Positions 25,136 to 34,273 of a stretch of DNA of 64,000 nt are shown piece by piece (position 1 is the stretch's first letter; each line of letters opens with the position of its first letter). The DNA is from Bacilli bacterium. GTDB taxonomy: Bacteria > Bacillota_I > Bacilli_A > RF39 > UBA660. The stretch lies in assembly GCA_017484065.1 (NCBI GenBank), contig JAFUTX010000021.1:1-64000 (forward strand), given 5' to 3'. Under the pieces are notes generated by a model, which made no database searches, was not told the DNA's origin, and was given only the letters and a program-made list of their open reading frames with translations. Made by a program: the position numbers and the translations under genes.

Positions 25136-27262
25136 GTGAATCAAGAACTAAAGTTAATAAAGAAATATTATGGCGAAGAAATGATGCATTATGCAAGAGA
25201 TAACTTTGCTACACTTTTAGAAAAAGAAGGTTTATTATTAAGTTTACTTGACAAACACTTTTATAGAAGTAAAAATTTATTTTATAATTTAAAAAACAAT
25301 GGTGATTTGAAAGATTTTAAGTTTTATATTTATTCATTAGTTGGTGAAGTACATTATATAATGTCTAATAAAACTCCTTTTGAACTTATGGATGAAGCAG
25401 GATACACTTTATATGAATGTAATACTGAAAATGATATCCAAAAATTCAAGAAATATTATGCAGATGAAGAAGAACTATGTACTTTTAAAGGTGGTAGATT
25501 AAATTACTGTCATGTATTTTTTGCAGTAAAGAAAAATGTAAATGAAATAAAACGAAGTGACTTTGGTACTCCTAAGCGAAATGATGAATACGGAACAAGT
25601 GTAATAAGTATTCAATTTTCACGGGGAGATATTAATAACTTATCCATTAAGAATAGATATAATCATCATGTTAAAAATCCAGATGCAACCTACAGTAATA
25701 ATTTAGAAAATATTATAGAAGGATTAACTTCTAGTTTTGAAAAATATTATAATTTAAAGATAAGTAGCAATTTACACAATTTTGATATGGATGATTTTAT
25801 AATGGCTAGTGATGGACGTTATTATCACTTTAATTATGAATTTGATAACATATATTACTGTGATGAAAATATTATTATCAAAAATGGCAAAGTAATCAAA
25901 AAATATATTGATAAATCTAGGTATTTAATTATTGATTATTTTATATTTGATTTAAAAGAAAAAAGCGTATCTTTGTATGATAATCATACTTTTATACATG
26001 ATTCATTTACACATTCTGGCGGAGCCATTTCAAAGTTTGAAATAGTAAAAGATGGAGATTATAAAAATATTATAATATATAATGGTAATGAAGATTTAAC
26101 TATAACTATTAAAGTAGATAGAAATAATAGAATGATAGAAATAGTAGACGATATGAACAAAACTATTGAAAATAACTATTTAAAATGGGTTAGATATCTT
26201 GAAAAAGTAGAATTTAAAAGAGCTAAAGAAATTGATAATAATGTTTTTAAGAAAGTATCTAGTGAAAAACCTTTAGAATTAATAATGCCAGAAGTAATAA
26301 AAATAGGAGATAGTTTTTTGAATAAACAAGTGTATATAAAAGAGATTTATGCACCCAAGTTAGAAACTATAGGTGAATATGTTATGGGAGAAGAAGACTA
26401 TTTACAAACTTTAGATTTACCTAGTTTAAGAAGTGTTGGGTCGCATTTTCTTTTTGCAAACTCATTGCTTAAACATGTATGTTTACCAAATTTAGAACGT
26501 GCAGGGGATGATTTTTTATGTAGCAACAATAGTTTACTAGAAATAAATCTACCTAGTGTTACTACAATTAATGATAATTTTATGGCTTATAATTCAGTGA
26601 CAGAATATGTTAATCTACCCAATGTAAAATATATAGGTGATGATTTTCTTTCGGAAAATGTAAATTTAAAAAATATAAATGTTAAAAATGTGATAGAGAT
26701 TGGCCATAGTTTTCTAGCAAGTAATTCATGTATCGAGAAGTTTGATGCCCCTAGACTGAAAAATGTAGGAAGCTGCTTTTTAGCCAGTAGCCAACTAGAA
26801 GAATTATCACTACCTAGCCTAATAAAAGCTGATTACATGTTTATGTCTGGATTTTTAAAAAAATGTGAAAGACTAAAATCATGTATGTTTCCATGTTTAG
26901 AAGTACTACCTTATGGATTTATGAAAGACGCTATTAATTTAGAAAAAGTGTATTTGCCAAATGTTCGTCGTATTGATGATAATTGTATGGTTGGATGTAA
27001 AAAACTAAATTATATTAATTTAGATAATGTAATAGATATTGGTAATGATTTTTTAAAGGAAAATAATTGTATAGAAGATATATCTCTACCTAATGTAAAT
27101 AATATTGGAAGAGATTTCTTAGCTGATAATACTGTATTAAATAGTATTTATGCCCCTAAATTAGCAAATGTAGGAATAGATTTCTTATTATCCAATAATA
27201 ATGAAGAAATAGCTGAATTTAAAAGTAGGTTCAATTATAAAGTAAAAAAAAGAACTCGATAG
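25136..27262 (+). CDS. Intracellular leucine-rich-repeat (BspA/LRR_5-type) protein
   Basis: A 708-residue protein starting at GTG, with AGGGGG 6-7 bases before it. There is no signal peptide or membrane anchor. Residues 1-~380 are an unrecognised domain with an acidic, Tyr/Asn-rich character. Residues ~383-700 (26280-27240) are about 13 repeats of ~23-24 residues with the pattern LPNVxxIGxxFLxxNxxLxxI, the LRR_5 type known from BspA-like surface proteins. Without an export signal it probably works as an internal protein-binding scaffold. The HipA-like gene starts 28 bases downstream, so the two may act together. Confidence 0.75.
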   Translation: MNQELKLIKKYYGEEMMHYARDNFATLLEKEGLLLSLLDKHFYRSKNLFYNLKNNGDLKDFKFYIYSLVGEVHYIMSNKTPFELMDEAGYTLYECNTENDIQKFKKYYADEEELCTFKGGRLNYCHVFFAVKKNVNEIKRSDFGTPKRNDEYGTSVISIQFSRGDINNLSIKNRYNHHVKNPDATYSNNLENIIEGLTSSFEKYYNLKISSNLHNFDMDDFIMASDGRYYHFNYEFDNIYYCDENIIIKNGKVIKKYIDKSRYLIIDYFIFDLKEKSVSLYDNHTFIHDSFTHSGGAISKFEIVKDGDYKNIIIYNGNEDLTITIKVDRNNRMIEIVDDMNKTIENNYLKWVRYLEKVEFKRAKEIDNNVFKKVSSEKPLELIMPEVIKIGDSFLNKQVYIKEIYAPKLETIGEYVMGEEDYLQTLDLPSLRSVGSHFLFANSLLKHVCLPNLERAGDDFLCSNNSLLEINLPSVTTINDNFMAYNSVTEYVNLPNVKYIGDDFLSENVNLKNINVKNVIEIGHSFLASNSCIEKFDAPRLKNVGSCFLASSQLEELSLPSLIKADYMFMSGFLKKCERLKSCMFPCLEVLPYGFMKDAINLEKVYLPNVRRIDDNCMVGCKKLNYINLDNVIDIGNDFLKENNCIEDISLPNVNNIGRDFLADNTVLNSIYAPKLANVGIDFLLSNNNEEIAEFKSRFNYKVKKRTR

Positions 27263-27290
27263 TATAGAATAAAACAATCGGAGGTAAAGT

Positions 27291-28184
27291 ATGTACAATG
27301 AAATAGATCAAGAGCAAATAAGAAGATATGAAAGACAATGTTTCAAAGAGTTAAAATTAAAAGAGAATAAGAATAAATTAAATATTAATGATAATATAGA
27401 TATTTTATATACTAAAGATTATATTCTACAAGATTATTCAAACAATGGTGATAGCGGTAATTTGATTCTAGCAGTTAATAAGAATAATATTTTAGAAAAA
27501 TACATTGTAAAACATGCTTATTATAATAGTGCTTGTAATGAATATATATATTCTAAAGTAGCTAATAAATTAGGTATATCAACTCCTCAAGTTAAATTAT
27601 TTATAAATAATAGTAATTCTAATAAATTAACAAGTGATTTTGTCTGTGGCATTGAGTATTTAGATAGTATTAAGCAAGTCAAATATAATGATTTAATTAA
27701 TAATATAGAATACGTAAAAACTTATTATAAAATGGTAATATTAGAATTAATATTTGATCAAAGTGATGGTATTGAATACTATGAATATAATAATAAATTA
27801 TATCAACTTGATAATGCTGAAACATTTGGATTAGATTTTTATGATATATCACCACTTGCCTATAATTTCAATAAAAATGGTATTAATATTAGAGAGTTTA
27901 CTATTAAAAGATTAATGAAAAAAATCAATAATCCAATGGTAAATAGGGTAGAGTGGTGGAGGAAAAGATTTGAACAATTAATCGATAAATATGGCGAAAT
28001 TTTTAATCACTGTTTAGATGAAATTATAAGTGATTTCATGAATATTACTGAAGAGGAAATAAATGAATGGATAGAAACAGTTACTATTATCTATCCAGAT
28101 GCAATTGGTGAATATTATTTAAATTATTTTAAAACTCTAAAATTAGATTTAAGTTCTATAATCGAAAATATAAAAACAAGATAG
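27291..28184 (+). CDS. HipA-like (PI3/4-kinase-type) kinase-fold protein
   Basis: A 297-residue protein with features of the HipA/CtkA kinase fold: a phosphate-anchoring Lys in YIVKHA (K74), a conserved Glu in CNEYIYSKVANKLGI (E84), a catalytic-loop-like FDQSDG (D156, D159) and a metal-binding-like YQLDNAETFG (D174). The order and spacing suit an atypical Ser/Thr kinase, but the standard HipA catalytic motif is not exact and no HipB-type antitoxin gene adjoins. GGAGG lies 7 bases before the ATG. It ends in a strong terminator. It could act on a partner such as the LRR protein or on a translation factor. Confidence 0.55.
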   Translation: MYNEIDQEQIRRYERQCFKELKLKENKNKLNINDNIDILYTKDYILQDYSNNGDSGNLILAVNKNNILEKYIVKHAYYNSACNEYIYSKVANKLGISTPQVKLFINNSNSNKLTSDFVCGIEYLDSIKQVKYNDLINNIEYVKTYYKMVILELIFDQSDGIEYYEYNNKLYQLDNAETFGLDFYDISPLAYNFNKNGINIREFTIKRLMKKINNPMVNRVEWWRKRFEQLIDKYGEIFNHCLDEIISDFMNITEEEINEWIETVTIIYPDAIGEYYLNYFKTLKLDLSSIIENIKTR

Positions 28185-28222
28185 GGGAGTAGTATTATTC
28201 TAAGTCCCCTATTCTTTTTTTT
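28181..28222 (+). terminator. Terminator of the accessory gene run
   Basis: An 8-bp GC-rich stem (28181-28188 with 28205-28212) followed by TTCTTTTTTTT. It overlaps the stop codon of the kinase-like gene. Confidence 0.75.
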
Positions 28223-28930
28223 GATATTTATATATTAATTATTGTATTATATTGAATTCATTATGTATAGTTATATAGTTATAATTAATAGAATTAAACG
28301 ATAATGATTATTATATATAATATATAAGATATATTTGATTGATTGAATTAACTATAATTAAAATTAAATTATTATATAAATACATTATATTATTATATAT
28401 GAAACTATATAAAGTATAGAGAGTAGTATATCTTAATTTAATTTTTACTAAAATATATAAGTTAACATAATATATATTATATGAAGTTATTAATTTTGGA
28501 TCAATAAGATGATAAGTTGTCCATTTAATGAATTTTTATATTATTAAATTATAATTTGAATTAATATTAATTACTATATATTTATATATTATATTATATT
28601 ATTAAATCAATATATAAAATATTATTATCATTTATTTAATCATTTATAAACTTTTTATATTAAATTAATAATCTTATTATATACTAATTATTATATATTT
28701 AAATAGAATCTTATATAGTTATATATGCCCTATTTAACAAAAAATATAAAGTAGGGGAAGTGTTATTTTTTTAAGCTAAATTTATAGTATTGTATTTTAA
28801 TAACAATTAATAAGATAATTAAAGTTTAAATTATATAATTCATTTTAAAACATTTAAGTATAGCAAAATATAATTATAATTATATTCTATAATTGATATT
28901 ATTAATAATTGATTAAATTGTATTTATTAT
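28223..28930. other. Gene-free, extremely AT-rich stretch
   Basis: About 700 bases with no open frame of note on either strand. G+C is about one base in ten by eye, far below the flanks. It contains a partial copy of the neighbouring terminator (28728-28772). No tRNA, origin boxes or array could be made out. Confidence 0.7.
28728..28772 (+). terminator. Degenerate terminator-like hairpin in the AT-rich gap
   Basis: CCCTATTT (28728-28735) pairs with AAGTAGGG (28749-28756), then GAAGTG and a run of T. The right arm and tail resemble 28183-28204, suggesting a decayed duplicate of that terminator. Confidence 0.4.
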
Positions 28931-28972
28931 AAAAATAAAAAGAGTGGGGTTTATAAATGTAACTCCCCTCTC
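28931..28972 (-). terminator. Terminator of the XRE regulator gene
   Basis: On the minus strand a stem (28941-28949 with 28965-28972, one mismatch) is followed by TTTTATTTTT. It lies 12 bases past the stop of the regulator gene. Confidence 0.6.
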
Positions 28973-28984
28973 CTACTCTATTTA

Positions 28985-29761
28985 TTAAACTTTTCTAGAT
29001 TCTATTTCAGCTATCTTTTCTAATACTTCAGAAGCATTTTCAGTAGTTATTTCGTTATAACCCAATTCTCTTAAAGCTTGAATTTTAATTGTATTTAATT
29101 GTTGAGTTCTACTTAGTGTTTCTTCTTTCTTTTGATTAATTTCTTGAACAAATCTCTTATGGCTTTCTGCTAGTTTTGTTTTACTTGCACCACCATTATT
29201 ATATAAAGTTAATGCAGAATATAATATACCTTCAAATATAAATTGTTTATCCTCATCAAACTTATATTCTTCCGGATCAACAAATCCTGTTGTTTTTGCC
29301 ATATATCCAAATATGTACTTAATTTCTGGAACATTATCTAAACTTTGTAACATATTATACATATAACTCATTACGTAAAAAGTAGTATTATTTGTATCAT
29401 CATCTAATAATAACTCCTTAATTAAATATGTAATATTAGTAATCAAATTTTGTTGTTCTGGTTTTAAATCGCTTATATTGAAATAATTATCAAATCCAGG
29501 AGTAGATTTAACTCCTGATGTTAATCTACTTTCAACATCCATTAAATAATCAGTAGTGACCTTAATACTATTTATTGTTTTATCATCGCCATCATTAATA
29601 TCTAATAATTTAAATAGTAATATTTTTTTCTCTTTAGGCCATTTATTTATACTGTCTAATTCTAAATAATTATATACCATTTGTCTAGAAACTCCTAGAT
29701 ACTTAGCTAGTTTAACTTTTGATATTCCTAATTCTTGTAATAATTCACTAATTTTACTCAT
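28985..29761 (-). CDS. XRE-family transcriptional regulator
   Basis: A 258-residue protein with an N-terminal helix-turn-helix (ISKVKLAKYLGVSRQMVYNYLEL, residues ~13-35). The middle ~150 residues are a helical domain without a recognised ligand motif, and the C-terminus (~205-258) is a helix that could oligomerise. The gene has its own strong promoter overlapped by an inverted repeat, so it is probably autoregulated. Its other targets are unknown; no phage genes adjoin. Confidence 0.75.
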   Translation of the reverse strand: MSKISELLQELGISKVKLAKYLGVSRQMVYNYLELDSINKWPKEKKILLFKLLDINDGDDKTINSIKVTTDYLMDVESRLTSGVKSTPGFDNYFNISDLKPEQQNLITNITYLIKELLLDDDTNNTTFYVMSYMYNMLQSLDNVPEIKYIFGYMAKTTGFVDPEEYKFDEDKQFIFEGILYSALTLYNNGGASKTKLAESHKRFVQEINQKKEETLSRTQQLNTIKIQALRELGYNEITTENASEVLEKIAEIESRKV

Positions 29762-29793
29762 CTTTAACGTCCTTCCATATCGTATATATCTAA

Positions 29794-29829
29794 ATTATAA
29801 AGCACTTAACATTTGCTTGTCAAGTGCTT
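29794..29829 (-). promoter_or_regulatory. XRE promoter with overlapping inverted repeat
   Basis: On the minus strand TTGACA (29818-29823) and TATAAT (29794-29799) are 18 bases apart. An inverted repeat, AAGCACTT (29822-29829 on the minus strand) and AAGTGCTT (29800-29807), brackets the spacer and touches both hexamers, a natural operator for the regulator encoded downstream. Confidence 0.65.
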
Positions 29830-29862
29830 ATCATATATTTAAATCGATTATTTTAAATTAAA

Positions 29863-30966
29863 TTATAGGTACCAAAGTTTTTCTCCGTTTTTTCTTATTT
29901 CTTTAATAAAACCACAGCCTAAACATTCTTCGCCATCATATAAAACGCAAGCTTGACCAGGTGTAACTGCTTTGGCTCTATCGTGATAAATAACTCTTAA
30001 TTCATTATTATCTAAATATTCTAGTTCAACACTAATTTCTTCTCCTCGATATCTAAATTTAGCAGTACAATTTTTAACTCGTTTATCACTAATTAAATTT
30101 ACATCTTCTATGATACATTCATCACTATATAAATATTCACTATCACCAAATGCTACATATAAAATATTATCTTTAACGTTTTTACCACAAACATAATGTC
30201 TTTCGCTGTCTCCGCTTAATCCTACATTTTTTCTTTGACCAATAGTGTAGTTCATTAAACCGTTGTGTCTACCAATAACTTTTTTAGTTTTAACATCGAC
30301 AATATCACCAGGATTAGGTTTTAAATAATTTTGTATAAATTCTTGATAATGTCTTTCTCCGATAAAACAAATACCTGTTGAATCTTTTTTATTTGCTACA
30401 TTTAAATTAGCTTTATTTGCTATTTCTCTTACCTCTGGCTTAGTTAAATCACCTAATGGAAATAAAACATTTTCTAATTGGTTACTAGTTACGTTGGCTA
30501 AAAAGTAAGTTTGATCTTTATTAGTATCTTTAGCTTTATAAAGATGACTATCTCTAGTATTTGCATAGTGACCAGTAGCTACATAATCTGCTCCTAGTTT
30601 TTTAGCTTCTTTAATGAACAGATCAAATTTAATATACTTGTTACACATTAAATCAGGATTAGGAGTTCTACCTTTTTTTAATTCTTCTAAAAAATAAGTA
30701 AATACATAGTCCCAATATTCTTTAATAAAATCAACTCGTTTTAAAGGAATACCTATTATTTCACACGCTTTTAAAGCATCATTATAATCTTGTTCTTGAG
30801 GACATATATCGTTATTTAAAGTAGGATTACCATTTACATCATTATTAACTAAACTATCCCAATTACGCATAAATAACCCTACTACATCATAACCTTCTTT
30901 TTTTAATAAATAAGCAGCAACAGCGCTATCTACTCCTCCACTTATTCCTACAACTACTCTTTTCAC
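29863..30966 (-). CDS. mnmA: tRNA-specific 2-thiouridylase MnmA
   Basis: A 367-residue enzyme that thiolates U34 of tRNA-Lys, -Glu and -Gln, using sulphur passed from a cysteine desulphurase. The PP-loop ATP-binding motif SGGVDSAV is at the N-terminus, the catalytic Cys pair lies in NPDLMCNKYIKF and STGICFIGER, and the C-terminal beta-barrel domain is present (RYRGEEISVELE, VTPGQACVLYDG). Full length for the family. It appears to be a single-gene unit. Confidence 0.95.
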   Translation of the reverse strand: MKRVVVGISGGVDSAVAAYLLKKEGYDVVGLFMRNWDSLVNNDVNGNPTLNNDICPQEQDYNDALKACEIIGIPLKRVDFIKEYWDYVFTYFLEELKKGRTPNPDLMCNKYIKFDLFIKEAKKLGADYVATGHYANTRDSHLYKAKDTNKDQTYFLANVTSNQLENVLFPLGDLTKPEVREIANKANLNVANKKDSTGICFIGERHYQEFIQNYLKPNPGDIVDVKTKKVIGRHNGLMNYTIGQRKNVGLSGDSERHYVCGKNVKDNILYVAFGDSEYLYSDECIIEDVNLISDKRVKNCTAKFRYRGEEISVELEYLDNNELRVIYHDRAKAVTPGQACVLYDGEECLGCGFIKEIRKNGEKLWYL

Positions 30967-31008
30967 TTAAATCACCAAATTTCTTCAATGATTATATCAC
31001 AAGATAAA

Positions 31009-31593
31009 CTACTTTAAAAGATTTTTAAATACATTTAAGATGTATGGATTTAAAAAGTAATTTATAATATCTACAATAAAAATAAATAATATTATTAGTA
31101 GGATACTTTTTAATTTATTAGATATAGTTCTTTTTATATTTTTATCTTTTAAGATTATTAGTTTAAATATATTATAAGTTAAACTTGTTATTTTATATAT
31201 AAATATTAAAAACATAGCAATAAATATAAATTTATATAAAATATTGTATATTAAGCTATATATTAGGCCTTTAACACCTTTATAAGTAAATAATACTATA
31301 ATATTAAAACCAATGCTTAAACCTTCATAAAATAAGCAAAAATAAGATAAAGGTAATCCAACTATAATAAAAGAAGAGATTAATATAATAATTAACATAA
31401 TAATATGAGTAATCATTATACTAATATTAGATTTTAAGATTGTATTTGATATATTTTCTAATAAAACGTTTTTAGTTAAATTAGGTAATTTATAATAATA
31501 GATAATACCTGTTATAATTCCTAATATAAGTATTGTAATCATAAATATAATTATTCTTTTTCTATTACTAAAACCATTGCTATATCTTTTCAT
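31009..31593 (-). CDS. spoIIM: Stage II sporulation protein M-like membrane protein
   Basis: A 194-residue integral membrane protein with five predicted transmembrane helices. The central segment IVGLPLSYFCLFYEGLSIGFNIIVLFTYKGVKGLIY has the family's Gly-rich pattern. SpoIIM recruits SpoIIP and SpoIID for septal peptidoglycan breakdown at engulfment. ATG 31593 is preferred because the upstream in-frame GTG (31602) is part of the AAGGTG ribosome binding site. The family also has non-sporulation members, but spoIIP at 50.3 kb supports the sporulation reading. Confidence 0.75.
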   Translation of the reverse strand: MKRYSNGFSNRKRIIIFMITILILGIITGIIYYYKLPNLTKNVLLENISNTILKSNISIMITHIIMLIIILISSFIIVGLPLSYFCLFYEGLSIGFNIIVLFTYKGVKGLIYSLIYNILYKFIFIAMFLIFIYKITSLTYNIFKLIILKDKNIKRTISNKLKSILLIILFIFIVDIINYFLNPYILNVFKNLLK

Positions 31594-31680
31594 ATTTTTC
31601 ACCTTTTTTTAAAGTATATTGCCAAACTTAAAAAAATATGATAATTTAATTATATAAAGTTATAGAATGGATGTATATAA

Positions 31681-31800
31681 ATGAAAAAAGATAATAAGAA
31701 AAAGAAAAAATTTGATCCAACTAAATTTATGGCTTGGATTATGCTATTAGTTATGTTAGGTAGTGTAATAGCTACTACATTAGCTTATGCATTAGGTTAA
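31681..31800 (+). CDS. DUF4044-like small membrane protein
   Basis: A 39-residue peptide: a Lys/Asp-rich start (MKKDNKKKKKFDPTKF) followed by one membrane helix (AWIMLLVMLGSVIATTLAYALG). The size and layout match DUF4044 peptides common in Bacillota. The start has only a weak GGATG site. A terminator follows directly. Function is unknown for the family. Confidence 0.6.
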   Translation: MKKDNKKKKKFDPTKFMAWIMLLVMLGSVIATTLAYALG

Positions 31801-31823
31801 ACTAGAGAAATCTAGTTTTTTTG
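31799..31823 (+). terminator. Terminator after the DUF4044-like gene
   Basis: A stem pairs 31800-31806 with 31811-31817 around a GAAA loop, followed by T; it overlaps the stop codon. Confidence 0.75.
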
Positions 31824-31828
31824 TTTGC

Positions 31829-31854
31829 AAAAAAAAAGAGATAAAAATATCTCT
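31829..31854 (-). terminator. Terminator after the prepilin peptidase gene
   Basis: On the minus strand a 7-bp stem (31837-31843 with 31848-31854) is followed by nine T. It is back to back with the plus-strand terminator. Confidence 0.7.
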
Positions 31855-32617
31855 AAAATAGTAAGAAATCTATCAGATTATTAAATTTAGCCATAAACAA
31901 AAATATAATTATAGTAGCGGATATAATAAATGGACCAAATGGTACCTCTCTGCCTTCATCATAATAAATTGTTGTTATAGCATATGGTAAAGCTAGGAAT
32001 GAAGATAATATTAAACTAGTGCATCCTAATGGAATACCCAAACTCATGCCTACTATAAATCCTAACTTAATATCTCCACCACCAAGTGATTCTCTTTTAA
32101 ATAATTTATCTCCAATCAATTTAATAATCAATAAAAACATAAATATAAATAATCCATATACTAATCTTATTAAAGCTTCATTAATATTAAAGAATACTAA
32201 ATAAGTTATAAATATCCCAATTGCACTTATTACTAAAGGTGAATCTAATATAATAAAATATTTGAAATCACTTATATAAATTAGTATTAATAAAGAGAAT
32301 AGAATTATACTTATAAAAAATTGATATTCAAATTTGTACAATATAAAACTAGTACTAAATAAAACACCTGTAATAAGTTCAGTTGCTGGGTAAATAATAG
32401 ATAATTTTTTATTGCACTTACGACATTTACCTAATTGAATTATATAACTAAATAATGGAATCAATTCATACCATTTTAATTCTTTTTTACAATATTCGCA
32501 ATGACTGCGAGATGTACCAATTTTTTCTCCTACAGGTAGCCTTGTTGCTACTACTAAGTAAAAAGAGCCAAATATTAGCCCTACTATAAATAAACCGATT
32601 ATAATAAATATATCCAT
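31853..32617 (-). CDS. Prepilin peptidase (A24 family)
   Basis: A 254-residue polytopic aspartic protease that cuts the leader of type IV prepilins or pseudopilins and usually N-methylates the new end. Two CxxC pairs for zinc (CEYCKKEL and CRKCNKKL) and the methyltransferase-like N-terminal domain (GSFYLVVATRLPVGEKIG) are present. The catalytic Asp residues lie in YISDFKYF and GGGDIKL. It starts 7 bases after gspF ends, a two-gene operon. The ATPase and pilin genes that would complete the machine are not adjacent. Confidence 0.92.
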   Translation of the reverse strand: MDIFIIIGLFIVGLIFGSFYLVVATRLPVGEKIGTSRSHCEYCKKELKWYELIPLFSYIIQLGKCRKCNKKLSIIYPATELITGVLFSTSFILYKFEYQFFISIILFSLLILIYISDFKYFIILDSPLVISAIGIFITYLVFFNINEALIRLVYGLFIFMFLLIIKLIGDKLFKRESLGGGDIKLGFIVGMSLGIPLGCTSLILSSFLALPYAITTIYYDEGREVPFGPFIISATIIIFLFMAKFNNLIDFLLF

Positions 32618-32623
32618 AATAAC

Positions 32624-34162
32624 CTACTCGATAGTTTCATATAAGCTAAACATTGGTACAATTACTGCTATTAAGATAAATCCAACTACAAAAGCAAGTA
32701 ACCCGATTGTAAGTGGCTCAATAAATGTTTTTAAGCTATTAACTGTATTACGATGTTGTTCGCTATAATAATCACTAACTTTAAGTAACATACTAGGAAG
32801 TTCACCTGTAGATTCACCAGTGACCATCATATAGTAAGCTACATCCGGAACTGCCCAATGGCCTTTAAATGCATCTGATATTTTCTCACCTTTACTTACA
32901 TTGCTAATAGTGTTACGCATAACTTCTTTATAGATTTCATTATTTGTAATCTTTTCAAGTATTTCCATACTTTCATTTATATCAATTTGATTCTTTAAAA
33001 GTGAAGCAAATGTTTTAGTAAATATAGTCATTTCATTATATATAATTACATTTTTGAATACCGGCATTTTCATCATAAAAGTTTGAATTGTTCTTCTAAA
33101 GCTCTTTGATTTTTGATATGCAAATATTAATAAAGCAATAATTGCTGCTACAATTGCAATAAGCAGAATCAAATAATTCTTTAAAAATTTACTCAAGCCA
33201 ATTACAATCGCTGTAATACCTGTTGGTTCAATACCTGATTGAGTGTATATTTCAACGAATTGGGGTACAACCCAAACTAAAATAAATGTTAATACTGCTA
33301 CAGCTATAACGGAAATGATAATTGGGTATGTCAAAGCACTTTTCATTTGTTTTCTGGTTTTATTCATTTCAGTATAATATACTGCCATATCATCTAGTGT
33401 TTCAATAATCTCACCAGTTGCTTCCGCAGCTCTAATCATGTTTATTAATAATTGTGGAAATACATTACCTTGTTTTTCTAAAGCTTTAGAGAATGCCTCA
33501 CCCATAGTTAATTCATAACTTAAAGATTGGAATACACGAGCTTTATTCTTATCTTTACTCATTTGTTTACCTAAAATATCAACTGCATCGGCTAATGTAA
33601 TACCTGCTTTTAAATAAGTAGATAACTGAGTAAGTAAGAATTGAAGATCTTTAATTGCCATCTTTCTTCCACCAGGTTTAGTAGCTTTATTAGATTTAGG
33701 AGCTATATCATAAACCTCGTAATCTTTATTAACTAAAAATGTATGAATATCTAAAATTGAATTACCAATAATTTCTCCATCTACTATTTTTCCACTAGCA
33801 TCTTTAGCTATAAATTTATAAGCTATAGGCGTTTCGCTTCTTACTATTTCTCCACTGTTAAGTTTTTTTCTTAATTCTTCTTGTTTAATAAGTAATTTTT
33901 TTAGTCGAGGATCTTCTTTAGGTTTCTTTTCTTTGACTTTTTTTTCTTTCTTTTTATTTTTATTCTTATTCTCTTCAGCCTCTACACTTGCTGGTTCATT
34001 TCTAACTTCCTCATTACCTTGATTTGTAGGAACACTATTATTGGTTACTTCAGTAGCTACGGTTTCATTTGCTACTGGTATATCAATTACTGGAGCTTGT
34101 GGTTGATTTAGATTTTCGTTGTTAGTATTTTGCACATTATTTTGATTTAGATTATCATTCAT
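32624..34162 (-). CDS. Type II secretion/type IV pilus platform protein (GspF/PilC family)
   Basis: A 512-residue inner-membrane platform protein. Two T2SSF domains are visible (~165-295, with QLSTYLKAGITLADAVDIL; ~370-490, with FASLLKNQIDINESMEILEK and VTGESTGELPSML), each with membrane helices. The first ~100 residues are an unusual Gln/Asn/Glu/Lys-rich, low-complexity cytoplasmic extension. It works with a GspE/PilB ATPase, absent from this window, to assemble pilin-like fibres for DNA uptake, adhesion or secretion. Confidence 0.9.
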   Translation of the reverse strand: MNDNLNQNNVQNTNNENLNQPQAPVIDIPVANETVATEVTNNSVPTNQGNEEVRNEPASVEAEENKNKNKKKEKKVKEKKPKEDPRLKKLLIKQEELRKKLNSGEIVRSETPIAYKFIAKDASGKIVDGEIIGNSILDIHTFLVNKDYEVYDIAPKSNKATKPGGRKMAIKDLQFLLTQLSTYLKAGITLADAVDILGKQMSKDKNKARVFQSLSYELTMGEAFSKALEKQGNVFPQLLINMIRAAEATGEIIETLDDMAVYYTEMNKTRKQMKSALTYPIIISVIAVAVLTFILVWVVPQFVEIYTQSGIEPTGITAIVIGLSKFLKNYLILLIAIVAAIIALLIFAYQKSKSFRRTIQTFMMKMPVFKNVIIYNEMTIFTKTFASLLKNQIDINESMEILEKITNNEIYKEVMRNTISNVSKGEKISDAFKGHWAVPDVAYYMMVTGESTGELPSMLLKVSDYYSEQHRNTVNSLKTFIEPLTIGLLAFVVGFILIAVIVPMFSLYETIE

Positions 34163-34273
34163 CGCTACACCTCTTATTCTACAATAAAAAGTATAACATA
34201 TTTTTTTTATAAAATATAGTTTTAATTAGCTATTTTTCAAAATTTGTCATAGTATATTATAGGTGATTATTCT

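Noticed and set aside
28223-28930. Replication origin or CRISPR array in the AT-rich gap
   Set aside because: No DnaA-box cluster, no dnaA gene and no regularly spaced repeats were seen; only AT-rich sequence and one hairpin.
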